Shown: positions 14,201 to 27,951, counted from the first letter of the stretch. The stretch: DNA of 64,000 nt from Tomocerus qinae (GCA_020055645.1 CM034548.1:1798001-1862000); one strand, 5' to 3'. Notes: generated by a model from the sequence alone, not told the origin. Program-made: numbers and translations.

Positions 14201-17200
14201 TACCTGACCAACATAACAAATTGTGGTGTGTGCATACGATGTTTTGTCTATTAGGCGTTTTCTCCATCTCGTATATTAATAAATATTCCTTCTTGCTGAT
14301 TAAATGTAAATTTTTAAGTCGCTAGCTAAATAATATTTCTGATATCCCAATTCTAACTATCGTTATCATTGATAACATCATTATAATAATAGCAATTCAT
14401 GTACCCTTTAACTTAAACCAACGACTTTCAAATTTTTACTGGATGTTCATCTCATAGTCAGAACCTTAAATGATCATTTTCATAACGATCGGTTTCATAG
14501 AAATCGTTTTCTGATTTTTTAAATTCAAATTTTAGCATGGGAGGAAAAGGGACAAACTCAAATTGCGAAACCTATCTCCTACAGTTTTCAACCAATCATT
14601 ATCAAATTTTTTGTGCAGCTTCTAAAGACCAATATTGAGGTCCTCAAGTAGCGGATTTTTGATATTTTGATTCTACGATTTTTAAATAAATTTAGAAAAT
14701 TCAATTATCCACTCGTGCTTCTCCGTGTTTAAGGGGTTACAGTGACTACTCACTGTAACCCCTTAAATCCTAGCATGTGCTCTTTCTCTTCAGCTTTAGG
14801 CTTTAGCTACACTTACACCTCAGTCACTCACAATCATAATTCCAAGTATTTAATAATTTACATTCGTTTACATTACTGCATTATACATAACACATACCGG
14901 AAGTACTTATGTAAGTAGCAATATATTCCATATGCCATTATTCCATGAATTACATTAGATATGTTGTAGCAATGTACCAAGCATTTAAACATTTTAATCC
15001 GTTAATTTTCATCCTTTTTTAATGCATACTCATGATCTACAGTCCCCAATAAGGGTTTACCCATTTCCCATTCTGAGAACGGGCCTACTACTAGTCATGT
15101 AAATAATTAGCAAATGTTACGCAGTAAGAGCGACCTAAAATAATTAAAAGACATGGTACAAAGTAGGGGGAATAAGGGTTTGCATTTTGCATCCAGTGTA
15201 ACAATTGAAGAGAGAGAGTAAGTAGTGCAAGTAGTGACTGTCAAGAAAATAGAGTGAAAAGAGTTATAATATTATAGTGCTCAGTCGGGTAGCCTTGATA
15301 TAATGTCTAGGTGAATGTTTACGAGGAGGATGATGTGATGTGGAGTGCATTAAGTGATGTCTGTCAGTAGCTATAATAATACGGGTTAAGTTCGGGAGTG
15401 AGACAGCACATGTAGCTGCTACGTACGTATAGAGATGGATAATGTAGTGCTGATAGGTTGCTGGCTTTGCTACAGATAATGATATGAATAGTAAATATGG
15501 AGCAGGCAGGAGTTTCCTTTCTGTCTTCACTTACTGGAAAAATGAAACGACGTAGACTTGGAGAATCGACAAAGTTGGACCCTTTGGGAATTTACATTGA
15601 GGGAAAAGTGCGGAGAGACAGTCTTCTCCGCCGTTTCCTCACGCAACTCTCTCTCTCTCTATTACACCATCAGCCAGCCACTACTCAGGACTACTGAGTC
15701 TGCATGGAGAAAAGTCTCATCTCAGCGTCTCACCTTCCTCTCTCCAAAATTTAACACACACACTCTTTCATCCTAGTACTCGCAATCCAATCTGATGTTG
15801 CATAGCTCTATTCATAAACGGGCACTTTCTCTCTCCTCGTGACACCGAAAACTCCGAAGCCAACCGATGGATGTGAGTGAGTCTGTCGCTGCACTTTGCT
15901 GCACAGAAAGTCGACTCAACTTCCTTCCTTTCCTTGCGGAGTGCATCTCTCCTTTGTATTGTGTCTTCTAGGCAAATCACTTTGCTGATAAGTGCTCCAT
16001 TTCCCTTAAATTACTCTCTCCTCGCACATTGAATATATAACAGGTAGATTTGTATGCATTCAACTCAGCAAAGAAGAACATCCTGTCCTTCGTGACTCCC
16101 TACTTAAAAGATATACTGCCAAATATCTCTTAAATTGCAGATGAATCAGCAAGGCTGAAAAACCACGTAGAAAAATGTATGAACCGTCGTCCACTATTCC
16201 CAGCCATTTCACTACCTTTTCCCCAATCTGTTTCTGTTTTAAAAACCTTACCCAGTGAAGAAATGTACTTTTCTTAAATATTAAACTGCTTTCTAAAAAT
16301 CTTTAATCTTCAACTTATTAATTGTGGAAACATCTTAAACTTATGTTCCGCAATTAGTATTTAATTGTAACTGTAACAAAAAAGTTAATAGAATAAGAAA
16401 ATAATATTTGGCTATGCATTAAGCATCGTTTAAAGTAGCAAATCAAAGGTACCTACAAAATCTTTAGTAGGTATCAATAATACAACTGTATCACGGAATT
16501 TAATTTAACATTCCACATTTCCACACCTGCCAGAAAGCTTTTCAATTAGTAGCTTTCTTTTAGCCCGGAAATATATTGTGAGGGCCTGTGGAGAGCAATG
16601 AAAATTGAAAGACTTGATAAGCTTAAGTACCGGTTTTCTATATAAAGATGTTTTTGATATAGTCTATGAGGCTTGTATTTGTAAATTCCAATGAGAAATT
16701 CCCATTGCAGGATTATGGTCAAAGGACGACAAAATCCGCCATGATTTTATTAAAATCAGTCAGCACTTAGTGATTGTATAATATGATCGAAGGCTGTGGC
16801 CATAAAAGTGGACTTTGATATCTGCCAGATAAATATTCATGATGTACTCATTTGATTGATCGTCTTTCAATTCTAGTCGTGGCAGCGTTCTCGTAGACTA
16901 CTTTGTCACTCTGGAAGGCGTTGATCGGGAACTGTCGAGCAGAGACATCCTCAAGCTTTTCCACAAGTCTTTATTGAATGCCGATCCAGAAGACGACTAC
17001 CTCCCGGAAGAGTCAGAGAGCGGACCCATCCACGTCCCGGTCGACGGAAGACTTAGACTGGGCCGCTACACCATCGACCCTCGTTACACCGACTTCAAAG
17101 GTATCCTTTCCTACTATTTGCTTAAACTATGCACACGCACGCAGATTCAGCTTACGAACCAATCAGCTCAAATCAGGGACTACAATTAAAATCGGGCTTC

Positions 17201-20200
17201 ATAGCGCCCCCTCTGCTTGCTCATTCATCGAATATTGTTTCTGAGTGTGCCAGTCTCGATAAATAAACATGCGTATCATCAGTATAAAGGGTCCAGCTAA
17301 ATGAACAGAGATTGGAGGCCATAAATGGAAAACTCAAATTATTAGCCAGTCATAAATAACTGACAAGAGCGTTGTGAATTTGCACAAAATATGATTATTT
17401 TGCATATCAATAAGACTATTTACAAACTCTGCATGTCCCTGACGTTGCAATGGAAATTGAGGCATTTAGGCAATTTCATTTTGTTCATCTTGTTGTCAGA
17501 TTTGATTAATAAACACAAACAGATAGATTATTAGGTAATGGTTTAATTTGCTTTTTATTTATTTCGGTCTTGTAGCTTATAAGGGTTTATATTTTATACC
17601 TATAAGTATTATTATTTCAGTTTAAACATAGCAACTTAATAACATGTAAGGAATTTAGTTTTGAATTTTAATGTAGAAATATTGAAAGAAGTTGGGTCTT
17701 GTTTGTGAATTTATGAAGCAGTGGTTTACTTCACTCACTAAGTTTAAATTAGGGTACTGCTGCTCGACTCAAACTGAGCTTACTCTTTAGTTAATTAATA
17801 TCAACGGTAATGCAACCTCAAGTCAAGATTAAAATGAAATCAATAAGAAAACAGAGGAAACCTTGCCTTGTCTGCACAACGGAACAATTAAGTTACCTAG
17901 CAAAAGTCGAGTCATTGCATTGGTGTCCTAAAAAACCAAGTAGAACTATAAAAGCGTAGTAATCGCTATTTTTGATATACGGAATATCTACTTGAATAAT
18001 TTAAGTAGTGGGCACAGGTAGAACGGCCAGCACAATAATGGTCTTAAGAATCAAGATAAATAATAATAATAAGTGCAAGCATTGTGTTAGGTTGGAACGA
18101 GTCGTACGTACGTACCTTGTATAATCAATTCAGAATTTGGTTTTGAAGCAGAGTTAGTGTAGTTAGTTAAGTTGATGATGGGCGTATAAGATAATATTTA
18201 TGTTCAGACTTGCAATTAAAAGCCAACTGTTTGCGCGCACAGTAGCCCCAGCAGTTAAGCTTAAGCAGAGATTCATTGTCAGTCCCTTTCCAATCTTTTC
18301 TACTGTCAAGGTGTTTTGCCACCTAAGTAGTGAATAGTAATTAATTCACATGTCAGATCAGATCGACAGACCAGAAGAAAAGATTTATCACTAGACTGAG
18401 AATAATAATAGAATTGTCTGCATTTTAATTCTCGTATCTACGTCTAAAAGTCTGTAAATCCTTCAGGGGCAGGCCTCAGTACATTCTTTAAACCTCGTTA
18501 TAAACCCTACTGACTTTATTAGTAGCTGTTGCCCCTGACGCACTTTCTGATAATTCACTCATTTGTTGATTTGCGAAACATCGATGAAACTAACCTAGGC
18601 TATCTCGTTTCATCTGTTGCGTGGAAAAATCTCATTGAATTGAGTTCTTGAAAAAATCTTTTTATTTCACTTTTAATAATAATATAACATTAAAATCAAT
18701 TTTTAACTTTCCAGTTCCGTAGTAATAAAAGAAAGGATGGAAAAATCTTAGTTATGCAGACAACTTCATTCCTTGTGGGTTTCCTTTCAACAGCTAGCAC
18801 ACACTATTACCTTGAGAAATCGTAGACCTTTGACTTTGGCTTGATAATGGCCTGCTCTACTCTTGTATAATTGTAATCAAAGGTTTACTTTCTATTTAGT
18901 TTGTTGTTTGTTTTACTTACTTATAGGATATTGTTAAACCAAAGAGGCAAGAATTACCCAAGAACGAAAGCTTGAAAGTTATAAACATAAGTTTTTGCAC
19001 CTCTGCTCTTAAATGATTGATTATACTAAATAATATGCAATAAAATATAATTTATGGCACTCACATCATTCGGTATTACTTCAATGTACCTTTACGATAT
19101 TATACACCAATACGCTATGGCTGACATGGTTTTAAGATATGCATTATAGACACACTTTTTATGGAAAGACCGCTTCCGACCAACTTTGGGTTGTACCTAT
19201 TAGGTGTTTGCTCTGCTATAGGACTCCATTATTTCTCTCGGTTTGCACACGTTAAGTTCGGAGTGTTGTTGATTCGCACGAGTAATGTTATTCTAGACAC
19301 TGGGGAAGGTGAGGACTAGGAAATACGCTCAAATTCCTCTCCTCGGCCTCGTGCATTCAAATAAAATGGACTTGTCTGATTCAGTAATAGGAATGTTTGT
19401 TAGGTCTAATAAAATTGCAAACAAAGAGTTGCATTCCTACAGGTTTACTATTCGGAAATCAATGCTTTGTCTCTCCAGATCTACTAATTCAATTCCTTTC
19501 TTTCCAACCGGTTGGTAAGAGAGGAATTGAGGTTGCAACCTTTAGATTTAGCGTCCCTCCCCGCCTTAGAGAACCTATTCAGCGATAGTTCTGTTTGTGT
19601 TCTATCGGAATTCCTCTATACTCACTCAGCATTTCTTACCTATAGTTGGGATTATTTTGATGAAATTGAATAATCTCATTTTGTGATGTAATCCAATGAC
19701 GAGGACCTTCCTGAACGGCGCTAGAGTCAGTAGAGCCGGTAGAAATACCCAAGCAGTTCAAAGCACACAAAAGATATATTTATTGAATTACTTCTCTTCA
19801 TAGGCTGACTGCCTAGGATTCTTCCTAATGCCAGGGTCCAGATATCCTGAACTTTTGTCCTTGGCTATTCCATGCAAAGTAACCGCATTTCAGCCTTTGA
19901 ACTGAAACTCATGCGAGACCTAATTGTTTTAAGACGACTCAATATTTCTTGATATCTTTGGATTTAGGAGACCGACTGTTTTTTAACCCCGACATGCAGT
20001 TGGCTCTATGGTTGCTGTTGGTGTATCCATTGGCCATCACATTGTCCAACTGTTTTACACCCGACAATTATCGTCAACATTGGGACGAAAGGTTGACAAT
20101 AATTGGGAGCTAGCTAATCATTGGGACAATAATTTGGAATTCAAAACTGGTTTCCAGCTAGCCGGGTTTGCATAAGAGTTCCATCCCAAGGATGTGGAAA

Positions 20201-23200
20201 AGGTTTCCAAAGCATGTACTTGTGCATAAGAAACTAAAATTGCCTGCTTAAACGTAGCTCAACATTTGTCATGCAAATTGAATGAGGTGTGTCGGTATTA
20301 TTCCAAAGCTGATTGTTGAATGGAGTTGGATCGGGGGTAGATGAGAGAGGGTTGATCTCTCCCAAAATCCTATTAACAATAAAATTGCTTGTGTCTGTTG
20401 ACTTGTCTGTGTCTCGTGTTAGAAGAACTGCAATGACTACTACGTTTGTTGCATGGCTGTTAGGAAATCAGAGTGAATCTATTCAGCAGAGTAATGAACA
20501 GCCGCGCCTTCAGCAGGAATTTCATTTTCCCAATTTCGAAGGTAAAACGGACCAAGCAAGGTCACATATCCCACGACTTTTCTTTCATTATCATCCAATT
20601 AAATCCCTCTGACTGTTATCCTGTGCTGTCTACTAGTCTTTAGCTATTTGTGCTCAGGTCCAATTCATACACGCCCGTCCAATCCCTTATTCATTATCAG
20701 CATACCTATCTTAGATTATATTCATCGTCACATCCAATTGTAATTATGTAAGTTGGCATATGCCTTAACTACTCTGTAGTTAAATAGTATAGATGTATAG
20801 TTTACTATGGCGTTGTGTAATTCCTTAGCTTAATATGCATTTCTCACTCAAATAACGAAGACATTAGGTATAGATTTCAAAAGTTGACATAGGTATGTGT
20901 TCATTATGTGGCAGTTTCCGCCTAGACGGTAAAGGACGAATTGGCCATTGACCAAAAAATTATGGCGGCTGCTTCCGTCTTGGCGTAATCTCCGCCCACA
21001 ACACAAAATATCTTCTTGATGATCTTCCGAACAAAGTAAATGTGTAACAGAAACTGTTTTACACATTTACAGGTCTTTTGTGATTTCATTCTGTTCTACA
21101 TGTAATACGCAGTTAGGGATACACTTCTGCGCCTGGGTTTAGTGGAAGCAAAATTGACAAACATACTGTCTAAGAAATGTCTGCAATTTACTTTCGTAGT
21201 ATATTTAAATGCCGTTCAGTGTCTAAAATGTAGTTATAGTCTACAAACAGACTGTAATAGCAATGAATGACCTTTTCAACCAAGCATTTCTAAGTGAACG
21301 ATATTATTATGTTTGGTTGGCAATTTGAATTGTGTTTAATTTGAAAAACTAAAATCTTGCCAGTGTCTGTAATTGAATTGAACATTGGCATTATAATTTG
21401 TATTATTGATATTAAATGCACATTTTTACAAATGAATATAATAGCTAAATTAATTGCTCATATCGAACTGCTCGAATCAAGAGTTAACTGTCAGAAACTA
21501 CAGTACTACTTGTAATTAATGCTTGTTAGCCTACAGGCAATTGTGTGTGTGTGCAAGGCGTTCTGTATAACATTTATCTTGCTCATGATTTTTAAAATCT
21601 CGTGCACACCTTTATAGACTAATTTGTGCATGAAGGTGTAACTTGCAGCACTTATAATTTTTAGGTACAAACTAAGAAGAACTTTTCCAAGAATTGTTAT
21701 TTCTTCGAAATAAAGATTGCTGGCTTGACTATGCTTATTTAAAAAGCCACTTGGTTGTGAGCTTTGGTCTATTTACACCAATTGCATGTTTAGTACTCTG
21801 TACATAAATTATTGTACCAATTGGCCATGGCATGGATGGGTAATTTTATATGCAAATATAGCTAAATATATAATTTGCTATCTCTGTATAAGGAAAATTT
21901 TTACTTGCCTAATAAAAGCAGCAAGTTTCTATGTATCAATTCATTAATTATACAATCAGAGACATTTTAAAATTTTGATTTTTGCTGCGTGCTTTATTAT
22001 TATTACCAATGTACACATACTTCTATATTGTAAAGTAATCTAATTTAGGTTTTTCGTAACTATTAACCATGGCATACTAAAGATGTGTATCAACCAATGC
22101 CAAATACAAACTATAGCTTAATGCTTTGTACACTGAGTACTTATCTTAAATTAGCATACGAAATTGTCAAAATTTACCCATTGCCATGTAAAATTATTTT
22201 TTGTGTTCCTGGGACATGCATTTCAATTTTCTGGTGCGTGTAGAACACTCAACAAAATATTAAATATTATATATGTATATAAATTAAAATATTAACTTAC
22301 TCAAAAAATCAGAATATGGCGACCGTTATACGTGGGCACTGTTGAGGACTAATGTCTGTATCATAGCCGTAGTTTAGACTGTATTATTGCAATAATATGT
22401 ATTGGCGTCTACATGTGACAGGCCTAGCCGAAATGGGCCTATAATTCGGCATAGCTAGTGATAATTTGTATTGCATTACAAAGGCATTTTGGTTGTAGAC
22501 CAGAGTCTTACTTAACTGGAATTTGCACTGGGAAATTAGGGCATTGCTTTTATTTAAGTAATTTTTGAGAGAGTGATGTTTACTATATTTTTTCTTTCCT
22601 TTCAGTTCGTAATGGAACGGATGGACCGGGCCCAGTTCCTCCAGAACAGCTCATTCCACAATGGGGTATTGCGGTCATAGTCATCGGATTGGCTTCTCTA
22701 CTTTTCGTAATTATCTTCGGAGTCACTGTGGTAAGCATCTTTTATTGTTTAACATTCTAAGTAAAAAATCCATGAATTGTTTTCACAAAAGAATTGAAGC
22801 TTGATTAGTCTTGAGTAAATGAAAGTTGTCTAATAGATCCGAGCTCTGTGATTAACATGAGAGCTACTTTAATTTGGACAAACCACACAATAAGATATTG
22901 TAGGAATTACTACAATGATACGTGATACATTCCTAGCTCCAATTAAGAGAGTAATTCATGGGTCTTTCGTAGTAATCAAAATACAGGTACAGAAGCTATC
23001 CTCAAGAAAGATAATGGATTTGAGTAGGCATTTTAGTTTTCTATATTTGTATTAGCAGGAACTTGAAGAATTTAATTTAAAAGTGAGATGCATGAAGTAT
23101 ATTAGATTAGAAAGAAGGCAAAAAGATTACTTCAGGTGTTAAATTTCAAGCTAATTTTTCTCTGTATTTACTTATTTGAACTTTCTCGGAGTTTTGGAGT

Positions 23201-24452
23201 CGTGAGCAATAGTATAGGTGAGAGTGTTATTGTGATGATAAGGTGGAGGAAAATGTTCATAGTGAGTATTAGGCATTAGCAGTTCCGACGCTATTACCTT
23301 GTAAATTAAGGAGAGGTTGTTGAAAGGCTTTCGACCCGACTGCCGGGAGTGAGTTAACTATGTAATTGTACTCTGTTAAGTGAAGAAGTCAAGCATGTCT
23401 CTCTCTCCAGACTCGTTTGCTTGGAGAATAATGGAGAAGTACAAAAAGCTTTGCTGTCATGTGACGTCTGCAAGTGTTTCAAAGAGTTTCAAAGAGTAAA
23501 AGATCAAATAAGATTAGTACAATAGATTTTGTACCAAATTGGCGAAAAGGGCTGATACGAGAAGTAGATAGATAGATCCAGCACCTAGTGCCTTTGCAAA
23601 GCAGAAAGTGCAGGAGCTCGCTCTCTCTCGGAAGTAAAACAATTACAACTACGTGGGCCCACTCTCTACAATTTTTGTCGAACATCACTTCTACTAGCTC
23701 CAGGACCCCATAATTATTTGGCTACAAATGTATACACAGTGTCAAGTAAAAGGTCAACATATTGTTTGTTGGTATTCTCATTGTCGTTTATTCATGTTGC
23801 TGGTTGTCTTCAATATAGGAGGCTATCACACAATCAATGCCTATGAAATAAAATGTGCTGTTGCTGAATTTAGAATTTACTATTTCAATCCTAATGCATG
23901 CATGGGCCAATGGCTATCTAATCTAAAAGTGTGCACTGATTTAATTAATCCTTAAGGTGTAACAGAATGATTACAGAATAAGTTGATAACTCGAATAATT
24001 GTTTTTAGTTGGTGAATAAACACAAAAACTCAAAAAAGAAGAACACTGTGTCATTGACCCAAGAGATGTTGAGTGAATTCAACAAGAGTCATTTAGGATC
24101 TTCAGGAGGAATGGACAATTATGGAGCTGACGACCTGTATAACATGGATGATGTGTGGAACGATAAGCAGATGGATAGAACTTTCGATAGAAAACCAACA
24201 AAAGTGAGTATTTAGGGGGAATTGATTCTAATTGGGTATTTATGTGGACTTTGAGAATGTGATGATAAGGATGGTATTTTGTGTTTATTGGTTTCTCAGA
24301 GATCGTCCAGTTCTGGGAAGGGCTCTGCCAACTACAACATCTACGACAGCTGGAAGACTGAGTGGAATGGCTACTATTACAATGGGAATTATTACGGGGA
24401 CAGCGGCTACGCGCCGAGTCGTCGTCGGTCCGACTACGACACAAACTTCTAA
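5300..24452 (+). CDS. SEA-domain, mucin-like single-pass transmembrane protein (5' end incomplete)
   Basis: Seven joined exons: 5300-8204, 8325-8607, 11992-12059, 16877-17100, 22606-22730, 24009-24203, 24300-24452. All introns are GT-AG and phases agree throughout; the frame ends at TAA 24450-24452 and gives about 1317 residues. Order: a long Ser/Thr/Pro/Gln-rich extracellular region with poly-Thr runs and an acidic Glu stretch; a SEA-type module (about 8476-17000); a linker with an NGT glycosylation site; a hydrophobic helix in 22606-22730 followed by Lys-rich residues (VNKHKNSKKK); and a Tyr-rich cytoplasmic tail ending SDYDTNF. This is the plan of a type I membrane mucin, probably on the apical epithelial or cuticle-secreting surface (inference). 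The ATG at 5278 lies in what looks like a polypyrimidine tract and acceptor (TTTTGCAG, exon from 5300, needing one base from an upstream exon), so the true start is upstream. I do not recognise a named orthologue. Confidence 0.88.
8608..11991 (+). other. Intron inside the SEA module, no recognised content
   Basis: A 3.4 kb intron with GTAAGA donor and CAG acceptor. Short open frames are scattered through it, but none carries a domain or splice context that supports a gene. No clear transposon ends were seen. Confidence 0.6.
12374..12677 (+). mobile_element. hAT-type MITE with 8 bp target duplication
   Basis: The 304 bp element starts TAGGGATGTCGCGAAT and ends ATTCGCGGCAACCCTA, imperfect inverted ends with 13 of 16 matches. 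It is bounded on both sides by the perfect 8 bp duplication GTAAATGG (12366-12373 and 12678-12685). Its interior is made of TCGAATATTCG-like words. The 8 bp duplication and TAGGG-type ends are those of hAT elements. No coding capacity, so it depended on a transposase elsewhere. It sits in the second SEA-module intron. Confidence 0.85.
12678..16876 (+). other. Remainder of second SEA intron
   Basis: Intronic DNA of about 4.2 kb. Apart from the hairpin at 14728-14767 and a short CT run near 15648-15662, nothing could be assigned. A stretch around 15500-15980 has open frames on both strands, but they are compositionally biased and show no domain. Confidence 0.5.
14728..14767. repeat. Perfect 18 bp stem hairpin
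   Basis: TTTAAGGGGTTACAGTGA (14728-14745) is followed by CTAC and then its exact reverse complement (14750-14767). Lies in an intron of the mucin-like gene. The function is unknown; it may be the centre or end of a decayed inverted-repeat element. Confidence 0.8.
17101..22605 (+). other. 5.5 kb intron of the mucin-like gene
   Basis: The intron separates the SEA-module exon from the membrane-helix exon. It holds an imperfect 14 bp inverted repeat (20065-20078 and 20092-20105, one mismatch) in a repeated ATTGGGAC context. I see no gene in it. Confidence 0.5.
22606..24452 (+). other. Transmembrane helix and cytoplasmic tail exons
   Basis: Exon 22606-22730 encodes WGIAVIVIGLASLLFVIIFG, a clear membrane-spanning helix. 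Exon 24009-24203 starts with a basic stop-transfer patch and contains NYGADDLYNMDDVW. Exon 24300-24452 encodes a Tyr/Gly/Asn-rich end (WNGYYYNGNYYGDSGY) and the terminus SDYDTNF. The tail, about 115 residues, has many tyrosines that could be phosphorylation or adaptor sites (inference). The 96 bp intron between the last two exons is short compared with the kilobase introns upstream. Confidence 0.85.
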
Positions 24453-24800
24453 ACTCTCGAGCTGACAAGTTCATGGAGCGAGTGCCAGAGTGAGAGACAG
24501 GGAAATTGTGACGGATATTCCGCGTCCAGAATTATTTAGAAGCTAGAGACAATGACAATGGTTCAAATCAATCTGTGTATAAGTCGCTACACACTTTTTA
24601 AAAAACCTGCAAGTTATTTTAAAATGGTCTCCAATCACACTGTCTGTGAATTAGTTAGTAGTTGTACTAGAGAGTGACATGTTCATAGTCACTTTCCTTC
24701 CGTCTCGTCATCCACTCTGAGTTACTTTAGCAAAGTGTGACTTTGTTTTGTGTGGTGTAGAATGAGTCCCGCTCTAGTCAAATCACATCAATTCATTAAT

Positions 24801-24810
24801 AATAAATAAA
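24801..24810 (+). terminator. Polyadenylation signals of the mucin-like gene
   Basis: Two overlapping AATAAA hexamers (24801-24806 and 24805-24810) lie about 350 bp after the stop codon. They are the first such signals in the 3' region, so they are the likely 3' end signal. Confidence 0.55.
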
Positions 24811-26384
24811 TAATTTAGTAACTATTTAGTAGTTATTATTATCCCGTAGAGAAATGCACGTGTCATGTCACTTCGCGTGACTCTAACCACTCCGCAGGCT
24901 CTTCTCTGAGTCTGCTTCTAATTAGACTACTACTGAAATGTAAAATATTGCCAGAATAATATTACTAGGTATACCTACTTTCATATTATTTCATTTATCT
25001 GTCATTGCAAACGATGTACAAGGGAAACAATTGCTGTCCCCTATAGACTCTTTTGCTGTGGACATTATTAGCTTGTCTTAATAAAGTCCCTATCTTCCAT
25101 ATTATATATACAGGCATTTGAGACAGTACAGTATAATAGTGCAAATAGGGAAATCCACGGAGAGAGAATAATTACCAGTAGAAATACACGAAAGGAAAAC
25201 TTTGGTTGGAAAAAGTTTTCTTTGGTTGTACTACTTAGCAAGTGGAAACGATTGAGAATTTCCGGAACTGAACTGATGAAAAGGATGCTGCAGCCCAGTA
25301 TGTTGTTCGGTGGCTGTTCTCCGCCGGCTGAATGTCGGAGATTCTTCAAGCTCTGGTGAAGAATAGGTCTATATGCACGAGAGTCTATAGAAGGTGGAGG
25401 CTGCTGAACAGATCACTTCTCAATTAAACAAAACGGAAGCTTCGTAGACGAAATATTAGAGGCTTTTTGTTATTCGGTGACGCGGACTAAGCGCCACTTC
25501 CTTTCATACTGACTATTTATTACTACGAATTGCGTCTCTAGATGATACAGCTCTGCTGCTGTAAATCAACTAAATATATAAATGGGAGTGGACTCCCGCC
25601 GTCAACGGGTCGACACTGAATCTTTATCAGTGCTAAAGCAAAACTCTATTACATACTATCGATGTAATCCACAGGAAACATTCCCTTATCGACTAGCTAG
25701 TACTTATAGGCTATCTCCTGTACATTACACATTCCTATTTCACAAGGACAAGATCAAAACATATCTGACGGTAGGGACAGCTTTTCTAAAATTCTATTTT
25801 AGTCTCAGTCGGTTGTGAGTTATTCTTATTCCACTAGCTAGTATATAGGTAGCTCCAAAATATTATAGTATAAAACTGCTAGAAAGACACTGTGCACACT
25901 TGAAACTGATCATTTACCAAAAGTAAAACAAGATTTCAGTAGATTTATCTCACTTGATTATATTGGACCCTGAAAGAGATTTTGGAAACCCGAGTAACTA
26001 GATTTTTCCTGATTTCAAGTGAAACTAAATTGCACCATGTAAGTAAACTCACATTAATAGCAATTAAAGGGAACTATCTACTTACACGAATACGTATCTT
26101 AATACGGATTTACTAATTAGCAATGATAATCAAGTATTTTGACATACATCTGTATAAAAATGCGTAATTTGCAATCGAATCCTTATAGTCGGTGTAAATG
26201 CTAAAAGGTACTAGCGGAAATTAACAAAGGAAAGGAAGCACAAGTAAAGGTTTAAATAAATTGGCAAGATTTCGTTGCTCTTTTAGCAATTCCCTAGTTA
26301 AAGTCCTATTGTATCTGTAATTAGATTGCATGTTCACCATCCTTTTTTATCATGTCACACTAGTAATACACAATTTTCAAAGCA

Positions 26385-26442
26385 GTAGCAGTAATAGTAG
26401 TAGTAGTGGTAGTAGTAGTAGTAATAGGAGTAGTAGTAGCCA
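26385..26442. repeat. AGT trinucleotide microsatellite
   Basis: Interrupted run of AGT/AAT/GGT triplets (AGTAGTAGTAGTGGTAGTAG and similar) over about 58 bp, in intergenic DNA. Confidence 0.85.
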
Positions 26443-27951
26443 CAATAAGCCACCATCAGGCCCGACCAAGAGTTTGTCAGATAAATAGGAAAACACTATT
26501 GAGTTACTTGTAGTTGATGAAGAAAGAGTATAACGTGTTCGAGGTGTATAATAAATCCATATAAACTCTTATTTATTCACATTCATTGTCAGATTTGTTT
26601 TGTTTTCGGAGAGTAGGGAACATGCCTTACAGTTATTTTTTCTCGTTCTTCTCGAACCAAGTTGCTCGTTTCCAGAAGTCTGTGAAAAAGTTGAGTGAAA
26701 ACCGCCGGTAGTCTCCAACTACTGATTTTGATTGAACTAAAGTAAACCAACATCCATTGTAGCGTTAGGTGGCCCTATTTAGTAGAGCTCTGGATAAAAA
26801 CTTGAGCTCGCCGTTCTAGTTGGAAACTTTCCGTTAAACCAAACAGAAAGATGTAAAAAGTGTGATTGTGGAAAAAGTAACGAAGATAACGAGAGTCGGT
26901 CGGGATGAATGGGACTCCCGTTCTATAGCGAAAATGCAGATTCATAGTGTTATTCTTCCTTGGTTGGTTGGGTGGCTCTCACCGATACGATACATACACG
27001 CACAGAGAGAATAAAAAAGTCTTGTTCCGCAGAAATGGAAAACCAGCCAGACACATTCATTCTTTACAGCGAAAGCCTTCAAACTTTTTCTGTCGTTTTC
27101 TCACCGAAAACAAGAGAATTAGGCTGTAGTGGCTTCCTTTATTGTTTCATCCATCCTGCATGTCCTGAGTGTGAGTAGCGCAGTACCTCCTTATAGTAAA
27201 CGCTTACTTAGTTCGTCATTTTGGCAATATTTTCCCCAATGATATTGAACACAAAAACGGTATAAATGCAAGAAAGCCTCCCTACCTATGACCATCAATA
27301 ATACTCTTTCATAAACGTAAAATGTCAAATCCCCTCTTTAAGTTTTATAGTGTAGAATTGACTCTTAGGTAATTAAACGCTGTCAGACTGACCTGACCTT
27401 AGGGAATCCCCTTACAGTAGATAGCCACTAATAATTTTGTATCTTATTTTCTATCAATTGTCACACCGAAAATTATTTAACATATTTTAGTGGAAACAAA
27501 GCCACATTAAATAGATTGTACTAATTATATGAATGTATTAAAGCAAACCATTTGATATATTTGCAAGCAGATGCCAATTATCATTTCATGTCTCACATAA
27601 TAATAAGCACAGTCAACATAATATTAAATACACAGCTACTAGAGGTAAGAGTAATAAATAGTGACTACTATATGTACTAACAAACAACGGAACAAAAACG
27701 AGAGTGTCTACCAATTAGGTAGAGGCACTTTGTTTATCGTTATAATATTATTATGTATACTTGTAACGGATATTAAAGTAATGTTAATGAACGAACTCTA
27801 CAGCAACGGAATGTACTAACATAAGTAGATGTAAAACAGATCTAAATTGACGTGTCATTCACTATGCTAAATATACACAAAGTCCATATTATTACATTTT
27901 GTTACAATGTAATGTGTTTCCATATTATGTATTGTGTGACTTGACTTTACC

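Larger units (their letters stand above)
8325..17100 (+). other. SEA module encoded by three exons (8325-8607, 11992-12059, 16877-17100)
   Basis: After a Thr-rich start the first exon encodes CAEGTCKMEAVIRIIKG, the usual first strand of a SEA fold, then SWKPEYADINTEEF and a helix SLENNVKRA. The 68 bp middle exon gives a second helix region (LDGAYRSSSLAPWYRAVEIE). The third begins NRGSVLVDYFVTL, where G-S-V-L-V (16881-16895) matches the GSVVV-like self-cleavage site of SEA domains, followed by a helix (SSRDILKLFHKSLL). Strand order and cleavage site agree with the family. SEA modules of this kind cleave during folding and hold the two parts together non-covalently (family knowledge; not shown here). 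The two introns, 3.4 and 4.8 kb, both interrupt the domain. Confidence 0.8.

Noticed and set aside
15264-15980. Cluster of short open frames on both strands in the intron of the mucin-like gene
   Set aside because: Mutually overlapping, compositionally biased and without domains; the region is intronic by the exon joins on either side.
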